Shown: positions 7,853 through 15,338 of the stretch, piece after piece | Position numbering within the stretch: position 1 is the first letter of the stretch | Layout: the number at the start of each line of letters is the position of its first letter | From: JAVBPB01 sp031549965 | GTDB taxonomy: Bacteria > Bacillota > Clostridia > Lachnospirales > Lachnospiraceae | NCBI GenBank assembly: GCA_031549965.1 | Contig: JAVBPB010000106.1 | Coordinates: 1-21,755 of the forward strand | Reading direction: 5' to 3' | DNA length: 21,755 nucleotides | The notes under the pieces: model-generated | Database searches by the model: none | What the model was told of the DNA's origin: nothing | Seen by the model: the letters and a program-made list of their open reading frames with translations, nothing else | Translations under genes and position numbers: made by a program

Positions 7853-8893
7853 CTATATTTTTGTTTCTATATAACTTTTCCTCAATTGACCACATGCCGC
7901 ATCAATATCCTGACCCAGTTCTCTTCTAATAGTAACATTTATTTTGTTTTTTTCAAGTTTATTTTTAAAATTTTGTATTGTCTTTAGTTTTGATTGAAGG
8001 TAATTTCTTTCTTTTATTGGATTAACTGGAATAAGATTCACATGGCAATTTATGCCTTTTAATAGCTTGCTTAGATTATCTGCATCTTCTTCACTGTCAT
8101 TAATTCCTTCAACTAAGCTATATTCAAAAGTCAGGCGTCGGTTTGTTTTTTCTAAATATTTTACACATGACTCAATAGTCTCTTTTATATTATATTTATT
8201 TGCAACAGGCATTAGACTTTTTCTTATTTCATCGTTTGGTGCATGAAGAGATAGTGCTAATGTTATTTGAAAATTTTCCTCTGCTAATAAATTTATCTGT
8301 GGAACCAATCCGCAGGTTGACACTGTTAAATTTCTTTGGCTTATATTTAATCCATTTTCATCACTAATCATTTTTATAAATTTTACTAAATTATCATAAT
8401 TATCTAAAGGTTCACCTGTTCCCATAACAACTACATTGGAAACCCTTTGACCTGATAATCTTTGTATTACGTAGATTTGTTCTAACATTTCAGATACTAA
8501 TAAATTTCTTTCCAAACCTAAAAGTGTTGAAGCACAAAACTTGCAACCCATTTTACAGCCTGCCTGAGATGAAATACATACTGAGTTCCCATGCTTATAT
8601 TTCATTAAAACACTTTCTATTATATTACCATCATAAAGTTTTATCAAGTATTTACTTGTATCATCTGTTTTTGAAGTTAAGACTTCTAAAACCTTAGCAT
8701 TAATAATTTCAAATTTATCCTTTAGTTTTTCTCTAAGACTTGATGATATATTTGTCATATCATCAAAGTCTGTAATTAATTTAACATGAATCCAGTCATA
8801 TATTTGCTTTGCCCTAAAGGGCTTATCTCCAATATCTATAATCGCTTTTTTTAGTTCTTCTAATGAAAGGGATTTTATATCAATCTTATCCAT
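7853..8893 (-). CDS. rlmN: Dual-specificity 23S rRNA/tRNA m2A methyltransferase RlmN
   Basis: A radical-SAM enzyme that methylates C2 of A2503 in 23S rRNA and of A37 in some tRNAs, a modification that affects translation accuracy. The [4Fe-4S] motif is C113-x3-C117-x2-C120 in SSQAGCKMGCKFCAS. The GTGEPLDNYDN block binds SAM. The methyl-carrying cysteine of the C-terminal DAACGQLR motif is C334. The N-terminal helical accessory domain (about 1-90) is present and the length of 346 is standard. The Cfr resistance paralogue is less likely, because the N-terminal domain and the RNA-modification operon context fit RlmN. The ATG at 8893 overlaps no neighbour; the rsmB stop codon is 1 nt away. Confidence 0.95.
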   Translation of the reverse strand: MDKIDIKSLSLEELKKAIIDIGDKPFRAKQIYDWIHVKLITDFDDMTNISSSLREKLKDKFEIINAKVLEVLTSKTDDTSKYLIKLYDGNIIESVLMKYKHGNSVCISSQAGCKMGCKFCASTLLGLERNLLVSEMLEQIYVIQRLSGQRVSNVVVMGTGEPLDNYDNLVKFIKMISDENGLNISQRNLTVSTCGLVPQINLLAEENFQITLALSLHAPNDEIRKSLMPVANKYNIKETIESCVKYLEKTNRRLTFEYSLVEGINDSEEDADNLSKLLKGINCHVNLIPVNPIKERNYLQSKLKTIQNFKNKLEKNKINVTIRRELGQDIDAACGQLRKSYIETKI

Positions 8894-8894
8894 T

Positions 8895-10250
8895 TTATTC
8901 CATCCTTCTTAATCTGGCAATAAAGAAACCATCTGTTTGACTACCACCTGGTATTAATTCTAAATATCCTGATTTAGTACTATCACACTGAAGATCTTTT
9001 GGTATATATGGATCAAGCGATTCTAGCCTGAACGGAAAATTATCTGTAAACCATATGACATTTTCAATGTTTTCTTCTTTTTGTAATGTACAAGTACTAT
9101 ATATAAGAATACCATCTTTTTTTACATAATTTTTTGCTACTTTTAAAATATCTCTTTGAAGAAGGGACAGATTCTTAACATCCTCTTTTGTAGTCCGATA
9201 TTTTATATCCGGCTTCTTTCCAATTACCCCAAGACCTGAACATGGCAAATCAGCAATTACTATATCTGCACTGTCTATATAATCTTTATCGAGTATTAAT
9301 CCATCAAAAGTTTTTGTTTCTACATTTAAAAGTCCTAATCTTTTAACATTTTCCTCAATAAGAGATACTTTTAAATCACTTACATCCCTTGAAGATATCT
9401 TTCCTGTATTTTGTAACTTTTCTGCCAAATGGGTGGTTTTTCCTCCCGGAGCTGCACATATATCAATTATAAAATCTCCCTGCTTTGGGTTTGCTACTTC
9501 TCCAACTAGCATAGAGCTTTCGTCTTGAATTGTAAATAAACCATTTAAAAATTCATTTATTCCATTAACATGACTATAGTTTGATATATCCAAAGCATAT
9601 GGTAGGTATTTTCCCATTTTGGTTTCAATATTTTGTTTATTAAGAAGTTCTGTAAGTTCATCAACTGTTGTTTTATTAAGATTTACTCTAATTTTTGTTT
9701 TCTTTTCTTCTAAGAAATAAGTCAAAATATTTTTAGCTGTGTTATATCCATATGATTCAATAAAATCTTTTACTATCCATTCTGGCATTGAATAGATTAC
9801 ACTTAAATATTTAATTGGCTCACTTTTTTCATCCGGATATTTGATTGTTTTATTTTCTCGTATAATATTTCTAAGTATTCCATTTACAAATCCTTTTAAA
9901 TTTTTAAAACCTTTTTTTTCTGCTAATTTCACAGCTTCGTTACAAATGGCTGAATCAGGTATATTTTCCAAAAAAAATGATTGATAAACACCCATTCTTA
10001 GTATGTTTCTAATTACTGGCTTCATTTTTTTCGTATTTATATTTGAAAATTCATTAATAATATAGTCTAATAAAATCTGCTGTTCAATAACTCCAATTGA
10101 AACACGTGATATAAAAGACCTATCTTGTTTTATAAGATGCTGATATTTCTTTAGTGTATCAAAAATAACCTTATTACTAAAATTTTCATTTTCTAGTACT
10201 TCTATTAAAATTCCCAATACTATTTCTCTGGGATTAATGGCTTTAGTCAC
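8895..10250 (-). CDS. rsmB: 16S rRNA m5C967 methyltransferase RsmB (Sun)
   Basis: RsmB methylates C5 of C967 in 16S rRNA using SAM. Residues about 5-145 form a NusB-like RNA-binding domain. The Rossmann methyltransferase domain follows, with SAM loop CAAPGGKTTHLAEK, motif IV ADLPCSGLGVIGKKPDIKYR and motif VI YSTCTL; the two motif cysteines are the paired catalytic and release residues of the Nol1/Nop2/Sun family. The length of 451 is typical. The start is GTG at 10250, supported by GGAGG at 10259-10263 with 8-nt spacing. The gene overlaps the last 8 nt of the zinc peptidase gene, so translation is likely coupled. Confidence 0.96.
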   Translation of the reverse strand: MTKAINPREIVLGILIEVLENENFSNKVIFDTLKKYQHLIKQDRSFISRVSIGVIEQQILLDYIINEFSNINTKKMKPVIRNILRMGVYQSFFLENIPDSAICNEAVKLAEKKGFKNLKGFVNGILRNIIRENKTIKYPDEKSEPIKYLSVIYSMPEWIVKDFIESYGYNTAKNILTYFLEEKKTKIRVNLNKTTVDELTELLNKQNIETKMGKYLPYALDISNYSHVNGINEFLNGLFTIQDESSMLVGEVANPKQGDFIIDICAAPGGKTTHLAEKLQNTGKISSRDVSDLKVSLIEENVKRLGLLNVETKTFDGLILDKDYIDSADIVIADLPCSGLGVIGKKPDIKYRTTKEDVKNLSLLQRDILKVAKNYVKKDGILIYSTCTLQKEENIENVIWFTDNFPFRLESLDPYIPKDLQCDSTKSGYLELIPGGSQTDGFFIARLRRME

Positions 10251-10926
10251 GTGATCTTCCTCCAGAAATTAATATAAGTCTGACTAATTGTAATACAGAT
10301 GATGCTAATCCTGCTACATATGTTAATGCCGCCGCAGTTAATACTGTTTTTGCACCCTTAAGTTCTTGTGCATATAATATACCTCCACTTTCAATAGCTT
10401 TTAGTGCTCTGTTTGATGCATCAAATTCTACTGGAAGTGTTATAAGCTGAAAGAGTACTACCAATGCAAATAGTATAATTCCAATATTTATAAATGGTGT
10501 AGCTCCTATAATTAACCCTAATAATACTAATGGCCATGAAACACTAGCTGCTATATTTACTACCGGAACCATAGCTCCCCTTATTCTTAATGGGGCATAA
10601 CTTTTATTATCCTGTATTGCATGACCACATTCATGTACTGCAACTCCTATAGCTGCAACAGATGTACTAAAATAAACGTTTTGGGAAAGCCTTAGTACTT
10701 TTCCTCTGGGGTCATAATGATCTGTAAGATTTCCTGCAACACTTTCAATTCTTACATTATATATTCCTTCTCTTCTTAAAACTCTTTCTGCTGCTTCAAA
10801 GGCGGTTATATTTGAGTGACTTATAACTTTTGAATATTTATTATATGTGTTTTTTATATTGGCTGATGCTATAAGTGACAACGCTGCACCTATTAGTACT
10901 AGTATATAAGTTGGATCCCAAAACAT
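10243..10926 (-). CDS. Membrane zinc metallopeptidase, YugP-like
   Basis: A membrane-embedded zinc peptidase of the Zn_peptidase_2 family (B. subtilis YugP type); its substrate is unknown. The zincin motif is HECGH at residues 98-102, with a likely third ligand, Glu, in the later LPVEFDASNRAL segment, the position expected for this family. Hydrophobic helices lie near residues 5-22 and 118-170 and again at the C-terminus (about 190-220), leaving the HEXXH segment near the membrane. The length of 227 is standard. The ATG at 10926 has AAAGGAGGAG upstream. The gene lies between fmt and rsmB, where it is conserved in clostridia, although no biochemical link with those genes is known to me. Confidence 0.93.
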   Translation of the reverse strand: MFWDPTYILVLIGAALSLIASANIKNTYNKYSKVISHSNITAFEAAERVLRREGIYNVRIESVAGNLTDHYDPRGKVLRLSQNVYFSTSVAAIGVAVHECGHAIQDNKSYAPLRIRGAMVPVVNIAASVSWPLVLLGLIIGATPFINIGIILFALVVLFQLITLPVEFDASNRALKAIESGGILYAQELKGAKTVLTAAALTYVAGLASSVLQLVRLILISGGRSRD

Positions 10927-10938
10927 ACTACTCCTCCT

Positions 10939-11874
10939 TTATGCTCCCAAAACCGTTCCTTTTTTTAGAGAATATCCTCTTAGAAAAGATTCGGCGGACA
11001 TTCTTTTTTTACCTTCAATCTGTAGTTGTGTTATTCCTAATAAACCTTTTGATGTTTTAACATAAATTGTATCAGGTGTTATATCAACTACCTCACCATT
11101 TACTCCTGAAACTTCTTTAGTTTCTACCACCTTAGCTTCCCATATTTTAAATGTTTTATTATCAAGAAATGTGTATGCACTTGGCCATGGATTTAGTCCT
11201 CTTATTAATCTTTCAATTTCTTGTGCCGATTTATTAAAATCAATATTGCCAAGTGATTTATCAAGCATTTTAGCATAATTAGCTTTTTCATCATCCTGTT
11301 TTTCTCTTACTGCCACGCCGTTTTCTAATTGGGCAAGGGTCTTTATTAATAAATCTGCACCTAATACCGAAAGTTTATCATGAAGGCTTCCGCCTGTTTC
11401 ATCCTTTTCAATAGGGATGATTTCTTTTAAAATCATATCCCCTGTATCAATTCCTGCATCCATATACATGGTGGTTACACCAGTTACTTCTTCTCCGTCA
11501 ATTACTGACCATTGAATTGGTGCAGCTCCCCTGTATTTAGGAAGCAAGGAAGCATGTACGTTAATACACCCATACTTTGGAAGATCTAGCAGCGACTTTG
11601 GTAAGATCTGTCCAAATGCCACCACTACAATTACATCCGGTGCAATATCTTCTAATATTTTTATAAATTCACTGTCTCTTACCTTTATTGGCTGATATAC
11701 CATAATTCCATGCTCCAAAGCCTTTTCTTTAACCGGAGGATAGGACATGTTATTTCCTCTGCCTTTTTTCTTATCTGGCTGGGTAACAACAGCTTTTACC
11801 TCATGACCGGCACTTATTATCTTTTCAAGGGTAGGAACTGAAAAGTCAGAAGTACCCATAAATACAACCTTCAT
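10939..11874 (-). CDS. fmt: Methionyl-tRNA formyltransferase
   Basis: Fmt formylates the initiator Met-tRNA using 10-formyl-tetrahydrofolate, allowing efficient initiation. The N-terminal domain starts MKVVFMGTSDFSVPTLE, and the catalytic block INVHASLLPKYRGAAPIQW supplies the Asn/His pair, followed by DAGIDTGDMI with the catalytic Asp. The C-terminal OB-fold domain that grips the tRNA is present (about residues 205-311). The open frame extends to 11922, but that region encodes an Arg/Met-rich stretch which is only the def C-terminus read in another frame. The ATG at 11874 is chosen for the family N-terminus and for AGGAGG at 11881-11886. Pairing with def is functional, since Def later removes the formyl group. 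Confidence 0.97.
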   Translation of the reverse strand: MKVVFMGTSDFSVPTLEKIISAGHEVKAVVTQPDKKKGRGNNMSYPPVKEKALEHGIMVYQPIKVRDSEFIKILEDIAPDVIVVVAFGQILPKSLLDLPKYGCINVHASLLPKYRGAAPIQWSVIDGEEVTGVTTMYMDAGIDTGDMILKEIIPIEKDETGGSLHDKLSVLGADLLIKTLAQLENGVAVREKQDDEKANYAKMLDKSLGNIDFNKSAQEIERLIRGLNPWPSAYTFLDNKTFKIWEAKVVETKEVSGVNGEVVDITPDTIYVKTSKGLLGITQLQIEGKKRMSAESFLRGYSLKKGTVLGA

Positions 11875-11875
11875 T

Positions 11876-12373
11876 CTATTCCTCCTCCTCATCCTCTTCC
11901 TCATCATATAATTCTGAAACATCCATTAGTTTTCCTTCAATCTTATCAACATAAAGTTCTCCATTTAAGTGATCAATTTCATGACATAAAGCTCTGGCAA
12001 GCATTTCTGTTCCTTCAACAAATATTTCTTCCATATCTTCATTGCATGCTTTTACTTTTACATAATTTGGTCTTGTTACAATCCCTACCTTACCCGGCAC
12101 ACTAAGACATCCTTCATCACCAGTCTGTTCTTCATTGGTTTCAATAATTTCAGGGTTTATTAATACTATAGGGGTTTCATAGTCAACATCTATTACTACA
12201 ATTCTTTTTAAAATACCTACCTGAGGAGCTGCCAAACCAACCCCATTAGCTTCATACATAGTTTCAAACATGTCGCCGATTAATTCTTTAATCTTTGGTG
12301 TTACCTCTGTTACATTCTTTGATTTTTTATAAAGTACATTATCGCCTAGTTTTCTTATATTCCTTATTGCCAT
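11876..12373 (-). CDS. def: Peptide deformylase
   Basis: Def is an Fe/Zn hydrolase that removes the formyl group from nascent N-termini at the ribosome exit. All three family motifs are present: GVGLAAPQVG at residues 44-53, EGCLSVPG with metal ligand C89, and HEIDHLNG with ligands H131 and H135 and catalytic E132. The length of 165 includes an acidic tail of Asp/Glu residues (about 157-165), beyond the folded core. The tail codons GAG/GAA/GAT double as the Shine-Dalgarno of fmt. The ATG at 12373 has AAGGAGC 7 nt upstream. PriA ends 24 nt upstream. Confidence 0.97.
   Translation of the reverse strand: MAIRNIRKLGDNVLYKKSKNVTEVTPKIKELIGDMFETMYEANGVGLAAPQVGILKRIVVIDVDYETPIVLINPEIIETNEEQTGDEGCLSVPGKVGIVTRPNYVKVKACNEDMEEIFVEGTEMLARALCHEIDHLNGELYVDKIEGKLMDVSELYDEEEDEEEE
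11881..11886 (-). promoter_or_regulatory. fmt ribosome binding site inside the def acidic tail
   Basis: AGGAGG on the reverse strand, 6 nt before the fmt ATG at 11874. It is made of the Glu codons that end Def, and the def stop codon ends 1 nt before the fmt ATG. This site decides the fmt start and suggests translational coupling. Confidence 0.85.
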
Positions 12374-12397
12374 CTTTTTCGCTCCTTATTGTATATT

Positions 12398-14659
12398 TTA
12401 ATACGTATTCATTGGATTAAAATCAAATTGTACCATACACTTGTTAAAAGCTTGTGAATTATCTATTAATTTTTCTAAATATTTTCTTATAATTTTTAGA
12501 TTTTCCAGATTATTATGTTTTATATATATAATCCTTCTATAAGTGTCATTAATCTTTGATATAGTTGTACTTGCAGGCCCAATTAATTCAATATCAATAT
12601 TCCTTGTTTTTCTTTTAATTACTTCTGATAAGTAGTTTATGTTATCATCTGCTATTTTTTCTTCATTTGAAATAACCAATATTGCTAATATTTCTGATAT
12701 TGGCGGATACTTTAGTATACTTCTAAATTGTATCTCTTGTCTATAAAATTCTTCATAATCTTGGTTACCTGAAGATACTATACTATAATGGTCTGGATTA
12801 TAGGTTTGTATAACTACTTCCCCTAACTTTCCTCCTCTTCCGGCTCTTCCGCAAGCCTGAGTTAAAAGCTGAAAGGTTCTTTCACTGGCTCTGTAATCAT
12901 TTGAAAACAGGCTTAGATCTGCTGCTATAATTCCAACTAATGTAACGTTTGGAAAATCGTGGCCTTTTACGATCATTTGTGTTCCTATTAGAATATCTGC
13001 TTCATTGTTTGAAAATGAGGATAAAATTTTCTCATGACTGTCTTTTTTCTTTGTAGTATCCATGTCCATTCTAAGTAATTTAGCCATAGGAAATTCTTTT
13101 TGTATTAGTTCTTCAACCTTTTGAGTTCCCACTCCAAAGGCTGCAATATATTTTGAGTTACATTCCGGGCAGTTATCTGGCATTCTTTCTTCATGTCCGC
13201 AGTAATGACATACTAATTTATTATAAGTATTGACTCCTTCTTTGCTTCTCATTCCTTTATGGGCAGTTAATGATACATCACAATGACTGCATTTTATTAC
13301 AAAGCCACAGCTTCTGCACGAGACGAATCCTGCATATCCCCTTCTATTTATAAATATCATGGTTTGCTCTTTTTTATCTAGTCTGTTGGTTATTAACTCT
13401 TTTAGTTTATTACTTAAAATCGATTTGTTTCCCTCGCTTAATTCTTTTCTTAAATCAACTATATGTACACTTGAAAGCTTACTGTTTGATTTTGCTCTGG
13501 TAAGAAGCTCATACAATTTATATTCTCCGTTTAATGCTTTTGTATATGTTTCAATGGAGGGCGTTGCAGAGCCTAAAACCACACTGGCACCAGCCATAGT
13601 GGCTCTATATATGGCAACTTCTCTTGCATGATACTTTGGTGAGGTATCACTTTTATATGTAGATTCATGTTCTTCGTCAATAATAATTAATCCTAAATTA
13701 TTAAACGGAGTAAACAAAGCTGAGCGAGGCCCTATCATTATGTCAATTTCTCCCCGTTTTGCACGTAAGTATTGATCATATCTTTCACCTTGTGAAAGTC
13801 TGGAATTTAAAATTGATACCCTGTCTCCAAACTTTTGATAAAATCTCATTACGGTTTGATAGGTTAATGCAATTTCAGGGATAAGTACTATGGCTTGTTT
13901 GTTTTGTTTAATTACATTATCAATTAGTTCCATATATACTTCTGTTTTACCGCTTCCGGTTATTCCACGTAATAGATAGGTTTTTCTAATACCGCTGTTA
14001 TATTCATTGGTTTGATCTAAAATAATTTCTTTTTGTGGTTTTGTTAATGCTATGTCAGAATTAATTTTATCAGATTCCTTTATAGGATTGCGGTATTCTT
14101 CTTCTATAATAATTTTTATGATGTTTTGAGCACTTAATGATTTTATTGTATTTGGTGAAATTGCTAATTTGTTAGTAACTATGTTATATTCTAATATTTG
14201 ATCATTTAGCAGTTCAGTTAATAATCTTACTTTAGCTGTGTTGTTCTTTTTTATGAAGTTTTCTAAATGTTCTTTTGCTTCTTTTGTTTCTATGTTTAAT
14301 TTAATATATTTTTTATCCTTGGTTTTTATTGATTGCTTTACAGGTATTACTGTTTTAAGTGCATTAATCATGGTAGAACCATAACTTTCTTTAATCCACC
14401 ATGCAAGCTTTATTAATTGGGATTCTATTACTATGCTACCCTCTGATATGGATACTATTTCTTTCATTCTTTTTATATCGAAGTTTGGTTCATCTGTTAT
14501 ATTTACGATATAGCCTTTTATTAACCTGTTACCTTTACCAAATGGAATTTCTACAAGCATTCCAATTGAAATTTCATTGATTAGACTGTCTGGTATAATA
14601 TATTGAAATATTTTATCTAAATCTTCATGTGAAATATCTACTATAATATCTGCAAACAT
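12398..14659 (-). CDS. priA: Primosomal replication-restart helicase PriA
   Basis: PriA recognises stalled forks and reloads the replicative helicase; it is a 3'-5' SF2 DNA helicase. The N-terminal DNA-binding region (about 1-200) is followed by Walker A GITGSGKT (232-239), DEEH box (328-331), motif III GSATPS and late helicase motifs including GTQMIVKGHDFPNV and QACGRAGRG. Eight cysteines (448, 451, 457, 460, 484, 487, 497, 500) form the two zinc sites inserted in the helicase core; the loop between the two pairs of cysteines is slightly extended (about 466-482). The length of 753 is normal. The ATG at 14659 has AGGAG about 12 nt upstream, a rather long spacing. It is the first gene of the housekeeping block. 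Confidence 0.96.
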   Translation of the reverse strand: MFADIIVDISHEDLDKIFQYIIPDSLINEISIGMLVEIPFGKGNRLIKGYIVNITDEPNFDIKRMKEIVSISEGSIVIESQLIKLAWWIKESYGSTMINALKTVIPVKQSIKTKDKKYIKLNIETKEAKEHLENFIKKNNTAKVRLLTELLNDQILEYNIVTNKLAISPNTIKSLSAQNIIKIIIEEEYRNPIKESDKINSDIALTKPQKEIILDQTNEYNSGIRKTYLLRGITGSGKTEVYMELIDNVIKQNKQAIVLIPEIALTYQTVMRFYQKFGDRVSILNSRLSQGERYDQYLRAKRGEIDIMIGPRSALFTPFNNLGLIIIDEEHESTYKSDTSPKYHAREVAIYRATMAGASVVLGSATPSIETYTKALNGEYKLYELLTRAKSNSKLSSVHIVDLRKELSEGNKSILSNKLKELITNRLDKKEQTMIFINRRGYAGFVSCRSCGFVIKCSHCDVSLTAHKGMRSKEGVNTYNKLVCHYCGHEERMPDNCPECNSKYIAAFGVGTQKVEELIQKEFPMAKLLRMDMDTTKKKDSHEKILSSFSNNEADILIGTQMIVKGHDFPNVTLVGIIAADLSLFSNDYRASERTFQLLTQACGRAGRGGKLGEVVIQTYNPDHYSIVSSGNQDYEEFYRQEIQFRSILKYPPISEILAILVISNEEKIADDNINYLSEVIKRKTRNIDIELIGPASTTISKINDTYRRIIYIKHNNLENLKIIRKYLEKLIDNSQAFNKCMVQFDFNPMNTY

Positions 14660-14683
14660 AGACTGATTAAACTCCTATCTTGA

Positions 14684-14733
14684 TTTCAATTGAAACATTT
14701 TCTACAGTTATGTATTATATCATATTGAAACAT
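14684..14733. repeat. Repeated ATTGAAACAT motif around the priA transcription start
   Basis: On the plus strand, attgaaacat occurs at 14690-14699 and again, as attgaaacat within catattgaaacat, at 14721-14733. The first copy is part of a perfect 12-nt palindrome, tttcaattgaaa (14684-14695). One copy lies in the promoter spacer and the other just after the probable start of transcription. The arrangement suits a repressor or regulator site but could be coincidence in AT-rich DNA. Confidence 0.4.
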
Positions 14734-14743
14734 GTGGGTGCAA
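14714..14743 (-). promoter_or_regulatory. Promoter of the priA-led housekeeping operon
   Basis: On the reverse strand TTGCAC (-35, 14738-14743) and perfect TATAAT (-10, 14714-14719) are 18 bp apart. Transcription would begin near 14707, giving a leader of about 48 nt before the priA ATG. It is the best promoter found upstream of the whole minus-strand block, which otherwise has very short intergenic gaps. Confidence 0.7.
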
Positions 14744-14839
14744 GTGTTTTAGGTTTTCTGGATTTTGAGGAGGGGAAACGGCGGTTTGATATTTTATAAT
14801 ATGTTTTTCTTATGTTTTCATTGTATTTCTTGTTTTAAA

Positions 14840-14868
14840 TTGCAATTCATTATGTGATATGATAGAAT
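14840..14868 (+). promoter_or_regulatory. Promoter of the small toxin gene
   Basis: TTGCAA (14840-14845) and TAGAAT (14863-14868) with exact 17-bp spacing on the plus strand; start of transcription near 14875. An overlapping alternative is TTAAAT (14835-14840) with TATGAT (14858-14863), also spaced by 17 bp. Either gives a structured leader of 65-75 nt before the toxin ATG. Confidence 0.6.
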
Positions 14869-14911
14869 TAAAATGGGGGTAGTAGGAAAAGTCCAGAATT
14901 TAAGTGTTTCC

Positions 14912-14937
14912 ACCAAATCTCTTACAGAGGAGATGGT
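14912..14937 (+). promoter_or_regulatory. Leader hairpin masking the toxin ribosome binding site
   Basis: ACCA-aa-TCTC (14912-14921) can pair with GAGATGGT (14930-14937) around an 8-nt loop. This buries part of the AGAGGAGA Shine-Dalgarno (14926-14933), which lies 9 nt before the ATG at 14943. Masked ribosome binding sites are common in type I toxin mRNAs. The fold is short and was drawn by eye. Confidence 0.45.
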
Positions 14938-14942
14938 TAACT

Positions 14943-15083
14943 ATGAGTACATTTGAAACTTTGTATTTACTCTTAGAATTTGAATTGTATAAAGTAGCTC
15001 TTATCACCTTAGTGATATACTCATTTATATCACTATATGATAAAAAACATAAAAAAAGTAGCCTAATACCTCAGAAATATTAG
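14943..15083 (+). CDS. Small hydrophobic type I toxin-like peptide (TxpA/BsrG-like)
   Basis: A 46-codon gene on the strand opposite to every other gene in the window. The peptide starts MSTFETLYLLLEF, close to the MSTYESL start of B. subtilis TxpA and other 'holin-like toxin' peptides. It continues with one membrane segment (about residues 15-32) and ends in a Lys-rich tail (DKKHKKSS). This N-terminal motif, single helix and basic tail match the family, whose members insert in the membrane and harm the cell when antitoxin RNA is lost. The ribosome binding site AGAGGAGA is strong but can fold into a hairpin. An antisense RNA gene overlaps the last ~34 nt of the coding region and the 3' untranslated part. 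A 27-codon upstream frame (14873-14956) overlaps the start. Toxicity is inferred, not shown. Confidence 0.8.
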   Translation: MSTFETLYLLLEFELYKVALITLVIYSFISLYDKKHKKSSLIPQKY

Positions 15084-15089
15084 ACTACT
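15050..15089 (-). terminator. Rho-independent terminator of the antisense RNA
   Basis: On the reverse strand a 12-bp stem (15078-15089 with 15057-15068, one U-G wobble) with a 9-nt loop is followed directly by a run of seven T (15051-15057). The same DNA codes for the end of the toxin on the plus strand, so the sequence serves two purposes. Confidence 0.85.
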
Positions 15090-15135
15090 AAAAACACTCT
15101 GGTGGTAACACAGGAACGCTCTGTGACCTCCGATT
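15050..15135 (-). ncRNA. Antisense RNA antitoxin overlapping the toxin 3' end
   Basis: A transcript of about 86 nt is predicted between a well-formed reverse-strand promoter and a strong terminator. It would consist of a 5' hairpin (15104-15138 region: GGTAA with TTACC, enclosing CACAG with CTGTG) and a 3' terminator hairpin. It is fully complementary to the end of the toxin coding region and its 3' untranslated region, the same tail-to-tail layout as RatA with TxpA and SR4 with BsrG in B. subtilis. In those pairs the antisense RNA blocks toxin mRNA by duplex formation and RNase III cleavage; the same is inferred here. The 5' end is uncertain by a few bases. Confidence 0.7.
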
Positions 15136-15141
15136 ACCTTT

Positions 15142-15170
15142 AGTATAGTACATTTTTTTTAAAAAGTAAA
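15142..15170 (-). promoter_or_regulatory. Promoter of the antisense antitoxin RNA
   Basis: On the reverse strand TTTACT (-35, 15165-15170) and TATACT (-10, 15142-15147) are exactly 17 bp apart. The start of transcription is expected near 15135. No reading frame follows, which fits an RNA-only gene. The rest of the gap to the hlyD-like gene (15171-15338) is AT-rich; I see nothing convincing in it. Confidence 0.65.
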
Positions 15171-15338
15171 TAGAAAAATTAAATAATTATTAAATTTTAA
15201 CCTCACTGTTCCTATCTTTAGATATATGAACTAATTAAATTTTTCGCTTGTACTTATCATGCTTCTAATGTAAAACATAGAGGATAATATTCAGAGAATT
15301 AAGGTAATTACAGCAGAACAACTTGACAACAACATTTT

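Noticed and set aside
11875..11922. Upstream start of fmt at 11922
   Set aside because: The added Arg/Met-rich stretch is the def tail read in another frame; the family N-terminus begins at 11874.
13359..13631. Plus-strand 90-codon open frame inside priA
   Set aside because: Shadow of priA, which has full motif support; no ribosome binding site or family resemblance in the opposite frame.
15179..15200. AT-only palindrome downstream of the hlyD-like gene as its terminator
   Set aside because: The stem has no G or C pairs and contains mismatches, and lies about 140 bp from the stop codon; too weak to call.
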